Assembly (NCBI GenBank): GCA_002367255.1 | Contig: DFBD01000108.1 | Coordinates: 1,004 to 18,689, forward strand | DNA: 17,686 nt | Origin: Rhodobacterales bacterium UBA3089 | Lineage (GTDB): Bacteria; Pseudomonadota; Alphaproteobacteria; Rhodobacterales; Rhodobacteraceae | Reading direction: 5' to 3' | In this document: positions 1 to 6,180 of the stretch, piece after piece | Numbering within the stretch: position 1 is the stretch's first letter | Layout: each line of letters opens with the position of its first letter | Translations under genes and position numbers: made by a program | The notes under the pieces: model-generated | Told to the model about the DNA's origin: nothing | The model's database searches: none | What the model saw: the letters and a program-made list of their open reading frames with translations, nothing else

Positions 1-117
1 TTCTTTCCTAAAATCACTCATTTCTCCTTTGTTGTTCAAAGGTCTTAGGGCGGTTATTTGCCTATATCCAATCAAAGATGCTTGAGGGAATGTTAGCAAC
101 CCCTTACTTCTAAACTT
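1..117. promoter_or_regulatory. Upstream region of dctBD, with possible start of a divergent gene
   Basis: No complete gene is present. On the minus strand an ATG at 21-19 begins a frame MSDFRKE that leaves the window, preceded by an AAAGGAG-like Shine-Dalgarno whose spacing to the ATG is only about 2 nt. It may be the start of a divergent gene, but too little is visible to call. A perfect 6-bp inverted repeat, CCTTTG-N5-CAAAGG (26-42), overlaps that Shine-Dalgarno. On the plus strand a GG-N10-GC pair (48-61, ending TTGC) resembles a sigma54 -24/-12 element. An 11-codon frame (78-113) ends 4 nt before the dctB ATG. All of these are read from the bases; their function is inferred. Confidence 0.35.
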
Positions 118-1851
118 ATGAAAACTGCGAGATTACCAACCCTACGGCGTCCAAATTTACGGTTGATCCAGATTCTCCTCTGGGTGGGTCTGCTATTTTT
201 GGCACTGGTCCTTTGGGCTTCCTCCAGTTTTCTGACAGACAGGTTTACCACCGAACAACGCGAAAAATCGCTTCAACGCGCCGGACTTTACGCCAGCACA
301 ATATCCGCAACATTGCAGCGAAATGCCTACGTGCCTTTGTTGCTATCCCGCGACCAAACGCTTATTTATGCATTAATTACAGGTGATTACTCGGCGACTT
401 CGACGCGGTTGATCTCCTTTCAACAGGATCTATCGGCTGCGTCGATCATTCTGATGGACATTAACGGGCTGGTGGTAGCTGCCACAGAACCCCGGGACAT
501 TTTTGTTGAAGAAGAACGGCCCGGTTTTTTTGTGCGGGCCCTTCGGGAAAATGATACCGTATTTCAAGCCCTTCGAATTGACGGTAAAGTTAACGGATTC
601 TACTACGCCCGAAAAATCGAGTTCGAGGATCAAAGCATCGGTGTAATCGTCGTGGAGGTTGATCTTCAACGGCAAGAAAGCTTTTGGCGTCGAAGCGGGG
701 CAAACGTAGTTTTGTCCGATTCCACAGGGGATATTCTGCTCGCATCGCAACCCGAATGGCGTGATACAACCCTTCAGGATTTGTTAATCTCGACCTATCG
801 CCCAACCCCGTCGGAACGCCTGTTTGGTAATACGGACCAACCCTCGCCGCAGTCGTTCGTTCATATTGACGATCGGCGCCTGCTGGTTAGCGAGGTAGGC
901 GTTGGCTTTCTGGGTTGGGACCTAAGCTATTTTGCGTCGCTAGAAGACGTAGAAGCGCGTGTGAATGCATTTATCGCGTTGGAACTGATGCTTTTGGCGA
1001 TGTTGGCTGCGGTTACCTTCTATCTGATATCACGCAAAACCACACGTAAATCTACAGAAATACAGGCTGAATCTGCCGAATTGCGCCGCCTGAACAAACG
1101 CCTTTCCAGCGAAATTGAACAACGTCAACGGGCTGAACAAATGCTGGAAACAGCAGAACAAAGCTTGGAGCAAGCCTCCAAACTGGCAGCATTGGGGCAA
1201 ATGTCGGCTTCCGTTAGCCACGAGCTAAACCAGCCCTTGGCGGCAATGCGAACCTACTTGGCTGGCGCGCGCCTGTTGTTGCAGCGAAACCGGACCGAGG
1301 AAGCTCTGATCAGCTTTCAGCGTATAGATGATTTGATAGAGCGCATGGGGGCGATTACCAAGCAACTGAAATCTCATGCAACCAAGGCGTCCGATTTGAC
1401 GGTCAAAGTTGATTTGCGCGAATCTGTGGTCTCGGCCTTATCAATGATGGCGCCGCAGCTTGGGCAAACGCAGGTAAATATCGTGCGGAACTTGGGCGAT
1501 CAAGCCGCCTATGTCGTTGGTGATCCGGTTCGTATCGAACAGATTATCGTTAACCTTTTGCGTAACGCCCTCGACGCGGTGAAACCCATTGAAGACAAGC
1601 GGATCGAGATTACATTGAAGGTCGAAGACGCCATATCCCTGGCCGTTCAGGACAACGGCACCGGAATCGAGGATGCCAGCACCCTGTTTGAACCCTTTGC
1701 AACCACAAAGAAACCCGGCGAAGGGGTGGGTCTAGGCCTCGCTATTTCCGCCGGATTTGCGAGCGATATGGGTGGTAAATTAACAGGGCGCAACGCAACC
1801 CCCGTCGGGGCGATATTTGAATTACAACTACCTCGGGCACTCGCCCAGTAA
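118..1851 (+). CDS. dctB: C4-dicarboxylate-sensing histidine kinase, DctB type
   Basis: This 577-residue membrane sensor kinase would detect external C4-dicarboxylates and phosphorylate its partner DctD. A basic N-terminus leads into membrane segment 1 (about 16-38). A periplasmic sensor region of about 240 residues (40-282), sized like the tandem PAS/Cache domain of DctB, follows, then membrane segment 2 (about 284-304). A charged coiled-coil linker (about 312-355) leads to the HisKA helix with SHELNQPL and phospho-acceptor His368. The ATPase domain shows the N box (NLLRNALDAV, Asn483), the G1 box DNGTG (512-516) and the G2 loop GEGVGLGLAIS (534-544). All catalytic boxes are intact. The start has no clear Shine-Dalgarno, but no better start fits the first membrane segment. 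The dctD start lies 14 nt downstream, so the two form an operon. The dicarboxylate ligand is inferred from family resemblance and gene pairing; another organic acid is possible. Confidence 0.85.
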   Translation: MKTARLPTLRRPNLRLIQILLWVGLLFLALVLWASSSFLTDRFTTEQREKSLQRAGLYASTISATLQRNAYVPLLLSRDQTLIYALITGDYSATSTRLISFQQDLSAASIILMDINGLVVAATEPRDIFVEEERPGFFVRALRENDTVFQALRIDGKVNGFYYARKIEFEDQSIGVIVVEVDLQRQESFWRRSGANVVLSDSTGDILLASQPEWRDTTLQDLLISTYRPTPSERLFGNTDQPSPQSFVHIDDRRLLVSEVGVGFLGWDLSYFASLEDVEARVNAFIALELMLLAMLAAVTFYLISRKTTRKSTEIQAESAELRRLNKRLSSEIEQRQRAEQMLETAEQSLEQASKLAALGQMSASVSHELNQPLAAMRTYLAGARLLLQRNRTEEALISFQRIDDLIERMGAITKQLKSHATKASDLTVKVDLRESVVSALSMMAPQLGQTQVNIVRNLGDQAAYVVGDPVRIEQIIVNLLRNALDAVKPIEDKRIEITLKVEDAISLAVQDNGTGIEDASTLFEPFATTKKPGEGVGLGLAISAGFASDMGGKLTGRNATPVGAIFELQLPRALAQ

Positions 1852-1865
1852 CTATCGGAGTCAGC

Positions 1866-3197
1866 ATGTCGGAAACATTAAAAGTCGCAATCATCGATGA
1901 CGAAGCAGATATGCGGGCGTCGATCAGCCAGTGGTTGGAGCTTTCGGGCTTCAAAACTGTAACTTTTGAGACTGCGAACGAGGCGATAACCTCGTTGGGT
2001 GCGGATTTCCGTGGTATCGTTTTGTCCGACATCCGTATGCCCGGAATGGACGGGATGGAGCTGTTAAAACGTCTCCACACGGTTGATTCCGCGTTACCTG
2101 TAATCCTGATTACAGGGCATGGTGATGTACAAATGGCCGTCGATGCGATGCGGATAGGCGCATACGATTTCGTCGAAAAACCCTTCGACCCCGAGCGTTT
2201 AGCCGATTTGGCGCGCCATGCAATAGAGGCGCGGCGTTTAACCCTTGATAACCGTGCTTTGCGACGCGAGCTATCTGACGGTTCCGTCCTGCTTCGTAAA
2301 ATTATGGGCAACAGCCCGCAGATTGAAAAGCTGCGCGAGGACATCCTGGACCTCGCCCAAGCTGACGCAAACGTGTTGATCACGGGGGAAACCGGAACCG
2401 GTAAAAGTCTGGTTGCGCGCGGCATTCATGCCTGTGGTTCACGGCAGGGAAAGCCGTTTTATTCCTTAAATTGCACAGCTTTGAACGAGAAAGAAATGCT
2501 CGCTCGGTTATTTGGACCAGCAATAGACGCTGAAAATCGCCCTGTTATGGCCTCAAGTACGCCCTGCACGCTTTGCTTGGAGGATGTGCATTCCCTATCC
2601 GAAGCCGTTCAAAGCCGCCTGTTGGCAGCCTTGGAAAAGATGGATGCGGATGGCGAAGAGAACATCGTTCGCATTCTTTCAGTTTCAGGTGTTCCAATCG
2701 ACGAAACCCAGAAAGTTTTACGTCCGGACCTTTATTACCGTCTTGCAAACATGGAAGTGGCCGCGCCGACCCTTCGTGAACGTGGCGAGGATGTCCTGAT
2801 CCTGTTCACCCGGTTTTTACAACTGTTTTCCGAAGATTACGGTTGCGATGTTCCCGAACTCACAGCGCAGGATGCCGCCAACCTGCTGCAAGCGGCATGG
2901 CCAGGGAACATCCGCCAACTACAAAACCTCGCGGAACGCGCGGTGCTGCAATCCCGGCGCGGCGAAACTGGTATTGCGTCTTTGTTGACCGACGAAGGGT
3001 TGCGGGAGCCGTCTGAACAGACCGGCGAGAAACCATTGAAGGAGCATGTCGAAGCATTCGAGCGCATGTTGATCGAAAACGCCCTGCGTCGAAATCGTGG
3101 ATCTGTTGCGTCAGTGATGGAGGAACTCGCCCTACCCCGCCGTACCTTGAACGAAAAAATGGCGAAATACGGGCTTAGCCGCGGGGACTACGTTTAG
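1866..3197 (+). CDS. dctD: DctD-type response regulator lacking the GAFTGA loop
   Basis: This 443-residue response regulator pairs with the adjacent kinase and has the NtrC/DctD order. The receiver domain (about 5-120) has acidic Asp11/Asp12, phospho-acceptor Asp55 in LSDIRMPG and Lys105. The AAA+ domain (about 145-365) has an intact Walker A, GETGTGKS (174-181). A Fis-type DNA-binding helix pair (about 405-438) closes the protein. Three AAA+ features are abnormal. The GAFTGA segment expected after LFG (215-217) is missing and replaced by a short unrelated stretch. Walker B reads LCLED where LFLDE is usual. The ATN of sensor I is absent. Later elements RPDLYYRL (286-293) and WPGNIRQL (345-352) are kept. 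I infer that it does not activate sigma54 in the usual way. A CGGAG Shine-Dalgarno (1856-1860) supports the start. Its TAG overlaps the TAA of the converging DUF1638 gene. Confidence 0.85.
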   Translation: MSETLKVAIIDDEADMRASISQWLELSGFKTVTFETANEAITSLGADFRGIVLSDIRMPGMDGMELLKRLHTVDSALPVILITGHGDVQMAVDAMRIGAYDFVEKPFDPERLADLARHAIEARRLTLDNRALRRELSDGSVLLRKIMGNSPQIEKLREDILDLAQADANVLITGETGTGKSLVARGIHACGSRQGKPFYSLNCTALNEKEMLARLFGPAIDAENRPVMASSTPCTLCLEDVHSLSEAVQSRLLAALEKMDADGEENIVRILSVSGVPIDETQKVLRPDLYYRLANMEVAAPTLRERGEDVLILFTRFLQLFSEDYGCDVPELTAQDAANLLQAAWPGNIRQLQNLAERAVLQSRRGETGIASLLTDEGLREPSEQTGEKPLKEHVEAFERMLIENALRRNRGSVASVMEELALPRRTLNEKMAKYGLSRGDYV

Positions 3198-3832
3198 GCG
3201 TATTTAGCTAACTCGGTGGCCAAATCTCCGTAACCGGTGTAGCGTCGCTCATAAACCAACCCCAGACGTTCCGCAGCTTCCTCGGCCAACGTGTCTAGGT
3301 CGGGTTGGTTTGTTTGCGCCAGATAAACCAGCTTTTCGTAATTACCGAAAAGCATATCCCGCAGTTGTGGGTGCCGATCTAGCCCCATGGGTTTCCAGAC
3401 GAAACTGTCGAACTGTCGTACCAGAAAATCAGTCAGGTAAAATGCTGTGAATTCTGTATCCGCGTGGGCCGCGAATGCTTCATTCCCTTCGAAAAAGCTG
3501 TAACAATGCGGCCCCTCAGCCATTGTTACGCCCAATTCATCGCACCGTGTTTGCAAAAGCCCACCCGTACCACAATCTGCATATACAACGAAAATATCGT
3601 CATACGTGTCACGGGCATTAACCACCATGGCTTCAATCGCGTCAGGGATTTTCTCGGGCGTCAGATGCAAATTGGCAGGCAAACACTGCAAATCCATATG
3701 TGTCCAGCCGTTAACTTTGATTAACGCTAAAATTTCGCGTGCTAACGCCCCACACGCTACCAAAAGAACACGGGCACCCGTAGTGTCCGCGTTCAATCCA
3801 TCAGTTGTCAGTTGTTCATCCGTGTAGGACAT
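3194..3832 (-). CDS. DUF1638 domain protein, likely partner of B12-dependent methyl transfer
   Basis: This 212-residue protein is probably cytosolic: no signal peptide or membrane segment is visible. It matches DUF1638 as I know it: LLVACGAL (23-30), LPANLHLTPEKI (51-62), YADCGTGG (84-91), GPHCYSFFEG (108-117) and a C-terminal FYLTDFLV region (131-138). Cysteines at 27, 87 and 110 sit inside these motifs and could bind metal or act in redox chemistry; that is inference. No biochemical function is established to my knowledge, but the family is often found beside corrinoid methyltransferase genes. Here it starts 9 nt after the stop of the corrinoid gene with no Shine-Dalgarno of its own, which suggests translational coupling. 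A role in loading, protecting or reactivating the corrinoid protein is plausible. The family call is firm; the role is not. Confidence 0.75.
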   Translation of the reverse strand: MSYTDEQLTTDGLNADTTGARVLLVACGALAREILALIKVNGWTHMDLQCLPANLHLTPEKIPDAIEAMVVNARDTYDDIFVVYADCGTGGLLQTRCDELGVTMAEGPHCYSFFEGNEAFAAHADTEFTAFYLTDFLVRQFDSFVWKPMGLDRHPQLRDMLFGNYEKLVYLAQTNQPDLDTLAEEAAERLGLVYERRYTGYGDLATELAKYA

Positions 3833-3841
3833 CGCGTATAA

Positions 3842-4543
3842 TCAGGCGGAAAGCTGGTTATGCTTTTTTGCCATGAGTTCCTTGGCTGTTTCCACGGTCA
3901 CAGCCGCATCCCGACAGTATGCATCAGCACCAATCGCTTTGCCAAACTCTTCGTTTAGCGGCGCACCACCAACTAACACGATATAATCATCGCGCTTGCC
4001 TTGTTCGACCAATGTATCAATGACGACTTTCATGTACGGCATTGTGGTCGTCAGCAAGGCCGACATTCCCAAAATATCTGCGCCCTCGGATTCCAGCGCC
4101 CCGATATATTCCTCTAACGAATTGTTAATGCCAAGATCGTGGATTTCAAATCCGGCACCTTCCATCATCATCCCGACGAGGTTTTTACCGATGTCGTGGA
4201 TGTCCCCTTTAACCGTGCCGATAACCATCTTGCCCAGACGCGGTGCGCCGGTTTCGATTAGCAAAGGTTTAAGGATTGCCATCCCCCCCTTCATTGCGCC
4301 CGCAGCCAGAAGGACTTCGGGAACAAACAGGATGCCATCGCGAAAGTCGACACCTACGATAGCCATACCTTCAACAAGCGATTTGGTTAAGATATCGTAA
4401 GGCGTCCATTTGCGTTCCAGCAGAATGTTAACACCCTCTTCGATTTCTGCCTTCATGCCGTCATAAAGGTCATCCATCATTTGTAGAACGAGCTCTTCAT
4501 CGTTCAGTTCGCTTAAAATTAGGTCGTCTTCTTCATCAGACAT
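3842..4543 (-). CDS. MetH-like corrinoid (cobalamin-binding) methyl carrier protein
   Basis: This 233-residue cytosolic corrinoid protein carries a methyl group on cobalamin between methyltransferases. After an acidic N-terminus, residues about 15-95 form the helical cap typical of methionine synthase and MtbC/MtaC-type proteins, with FVPEVLLAAGAMKGGM (73-88). Residues about 103-225 are the B12-binding Rossmann fold. GDIHDIGKNL (113-122) supplies the DxHxxG motif, with His116 as the predicted lower cobalt ligand. GMSALLT (159-165) and VGGAPL (191-196) match the other two nucleotide-loop motifs. Its length suits a stand-alone carrier. The start has a TTAGGAAT Shine-Dalgarno about 9 nt upstream. 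The neighbours are bmt upstream and DUF1638 downstream, so the likely acceptor is homocysteine. Annotation pipelines may call it a dimethylamine or other methylamine corrinoid protein; the context favours methionine synthesis. Confidence 0.88.
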   Translation of the reverse strand: MSDEEDDLILSELNDEELVLQMMDDLYDGMKAEIEEGVNILLERKWTPYDILTKSLVEGMAIVGVDFRDGILFVPEVLLAAGAMKGGMAILKPLLIETGAPRLGKMVIGTVKGDIHDIGKNLVGMMMEGAGFEIHDLGINNSLEEYIGALESEGADILGMSALLTTTMPYMKVVIDTLVEQGKRDDYIVLVGGAPLNEEFGKAIGADAYCRDAAVTVETAKELMAKKHNQLSA

Positions 4544-4570
4544 GGCGGTATTCCTAAGTGTGTGCGGGTT

Positions 4571-4591
4571 GTAATCTCAACTTTGAGTTAC
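4571..4591. repeat. Imperfect palindrome in front of the corrinoid gene
   Basis: The left arm GTAATCTCAA (4571-4580) and right arm TTGAGTTAC (4583-4591) pair over 9 bp with one bulged T and a 2-nt centre. The centre is too tight for a good RNA hairpin, so a DNA operator is the likelier reading. On the minus strand a TTGCCC precedes it at a spacing that would place the palindrome between a weak -35/-10 pair. It could regulate the corrinoid-DUF1638 pair. It has no T-run and is not a terminator. The sequence is certain; the function is inferred. Confidence 0.4.
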
Positions 4592-4616
4592 AGGGCAATA
4601 TGTAATGCGTTCTCGG

Positions 4617-4648
4617 CAGTATACGACAGTCGCTAGACAGTATCCGAC
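4617..4648. repeat. Three tandem 10-11 bp repeats between bmt and the corrinoid gene
   Basis: Three consecutive units begin CAGT and end GA: CAGTATACGA (4617-4626), CAGTCGCTAGA (4627-4637) and CAGTATCCGA (4638-4647). The first and third are the closest match (one difference over 11 bp) and lie 21 bp apart, about two helical turns. They sit directly beside the bmt stop codon and upstream of the corrinoid gene. Helical phasing suits cooperative binding of a regulator, but chance repetition in a short gap is not excluded. Confidence 0.4.
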
Positions 4649-5659
4649 TTAAGCGTCGCGACGACGATTCCTGCGTTTAGGTGCGGTTCCAGCATCAAGG
4701 CCGTCTGAATCAGACGAAAATTCGCCAAGTGTGGCGCGAATAGTGTCTGCATCCGGGACCGGACCTCGTGGTCGGGATTCCAGTGCAGCCTTCATCGCAA
4801 CCAGATGTTCGGGCAATGTACCACAACACCCGCCAATAATTTTTGCCCCTGCGTCGCGTGCCAGCAAAGCGTATTCGCCCATCAGTTCCGGCGTTCCATC
4901 GTAATGGATATGCCCGTGAACATACTTCGGAATGCCTGCATTACCCTTGGAAACCACTGGTATCGAAGTATTGGCCTTGCCAAACCCGATCAACGTGCGC
5001 AGCAGATCCGAGGCCCCGACCCCGCAGTTCGCGCCAAATGCGATCGGTTTGTTCTCAAGCCCTTCGACCATCGCAACCATATCGGTTGCGGTTACACCCA
5101 TCATGGTGCGGCCAGCGGTATCAAAGCTCATTGTGCCCACCCAGGGCGCACCAACGTTTTGGAACGCCTTCGCGGCCGCTTTGTATTCTTCCGGCGCGGA
5201 AATGGTTTCCAGCCAAAGCACATCGGCCCCGCCTTCCATCAAACCTTTGGCTTGCTCCTCGAAAATCTCGACAGCACTGTCAAATGACAACTCCCCTACC
5301 GGCTCCATAATCTCGCCCGTTGGCCCAACGGAGCCCGCCACGACAATCTTACGACCAGCAGCATCAGCAGCCTCGCGCCCGATTTCGGCAGCAATCCGGT
5401 TAAGTGTAAACACGTCATTCTGACGGTCATGCAACTTTAGCCGTGAAAAGTTACCGCCAAATGAATTTGTCAGAAAAATATCGCTGCCAGCATTGATAGC
5501 GCCGTCATAAAGCGCGCGGATGCGGTCAGGATGGGTTTCGTTCCAAATCTCGGGGGCCTCGCCCGCCTCTAACCCCATGTTAAACAGGGTCGTACCGGTG
5601 GCACCATCGCCAAGCAGCCAATCGCGCTCGGCTAGTAGTTCGCTTAGAAGGTCGGTCAT
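4649..5659 (-). CDS. bmt: Betaine/cobalamin-linked homocysteine S-methyltransferase
   Basis: This 336-residue enzyme methylates homocysteine to methionine with a zinc-activated thiol. It is a homocysteine-binding barrel: DGATGTTL (18-25) opens the fold, and GANCGVG (209-215) and GGCCGT (276-281) supply zinc ligands Cys212, Cys278 and Cys279. ETIS (151-154) is the usual mid-barrel element. Residues after about 300 form an acidic then strongly basic tail (PKRRNRRRDA) outside the catalytic fold. An AGAGGA Shine-Dalgarno precedes the ATG. Roseobacter proteins of this type are named betaine-homocysteine methyltransferase. The adjacent B12 carrier suggests that the methyl donor is methylcobalamin, so that this is the homocysteine half of a split MetH. 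Fold and reaction class are secure; the methyl donor is not. It lies 18 nt after the SufE-like gene, probably in one transcript. Confidence 0.85.
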   Translation of the reverse strand: MTDLLSELLAERDWLLGDGATGTTLFNMGLEAGEAPEIWNETHPDRIRALYDGAINAGSDIFLTNSFGGNFSRLKLHDRQNDVFTLNRIAAEIGREAADAAGRKIVVAGSVGPTGEIMEPVGELSFDSAVEIFEEQAKGLMEGGADVLWLETISAPEEYKAAAKAFQNVGAPWVGTMSFDTAGRTMMGVTATDMVAMVEGLENKPIAFGANCGVGASDLLRTLIGFGKANTSIPVVSKGNAGIPKYVHGHIHYDGTPELMGEYALLARDAGAKIIGGCCGTLPEHLVAMKAALESRPRGPVPDADTIRATLGEFSSDSDGLDAGTAPKRRNRRRDA

Positions 5660-5677
5660 GCCGTCAAATCCTCTTCT

Positions 5678-6100
5678 CTAAAGTAATGCGTTGGAAATCT
5701 GCCTAATACGTTGGATCATCGCGCGCAACCCATTGGATCGTTGCGAGGACAAATGTTGATCGAGCCCTAAGCGCCCCATCTCCTCCTGCGCCTCGACTTT
5801 CAGCGCCTCAGAGGGTGTTAACCCGTCGTAAAGGGCGTGCAGAACGGCGATCAATCCGCCAACAATCATCGCATCGGATTCGCCTTGAAAGCCAATACGG
5901 GCATTTGCCCCCTCGCCATCAATTTCAGGAACGATCCAGACCTGCGAAGCGCAACCCTCGACTTTAGTCGCAGGGATTTTCTGACCTTCACTCAACGGAG
6001 TCATTTTTTTACCAAGATCAATTACATAACGATAACGATCTTCCCATTCGTCGATGAATTCGAAATCCTCGACTATCTCTTCAAAACGTGCTGTGGCCAT
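5678..6100 (-). CDS. SufE family sulfur acceptor protein
   Basis: This 140-residue cytosolic protein of the SufE/CsdE family accepts persulfide sulfur from a cysteine desulfurase and passes it to iron-sulfur cluster assembly. The hallmark is VEGCASQVWIV (48-58), with Cys50 as the predicted acceptor thiol in a short loop. The FQGESDAMIVGGLIAVL region (71-87) and the C-terminal helix bundle match the family fold and length. The start is supported by an AAAGGAG Shine-Dalgarno 6 nt upstream. No desulfurase or SufBCD gene is visible nearby, so it acts with partners encoded elsewhere. It begins 80 nt after the RNase D gene and may have its own promoter. Confidence 0.9.
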   Translation of the reverse strand: MATARFEEIVEDFEFIDEWEDRYRYVIDLGKKMTPLSEGQKIPATKVEGCASQVWIVPEIDGEGANARIGFQGESDAMIVGGLIAVLHALYDGLTPSEALKVEAQEEMGRLGLDQHLSSQRSNGLRAMIQRIRQISNALL

Positions 6101-6180
6101 TGGTTTCTCCTTTAATCGAGTGATTTAGTCACTTAAAGGCAACCCGTCTAGTCCGACGTGTTGACGCAACCAGAAATCGT

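Noticed and set aside
1742..2425. 227-codon minus-strand frame across dctB and dctD
   Set aside because: Ser/Arg-rich antisense shadow spanning two well supported genes.
6119..6133. AGTGA-N5-TCACT dyad before the SufE gene
   Set aside because: A 5-bp dyad is expected by chance and has no promoter match aligned to it.
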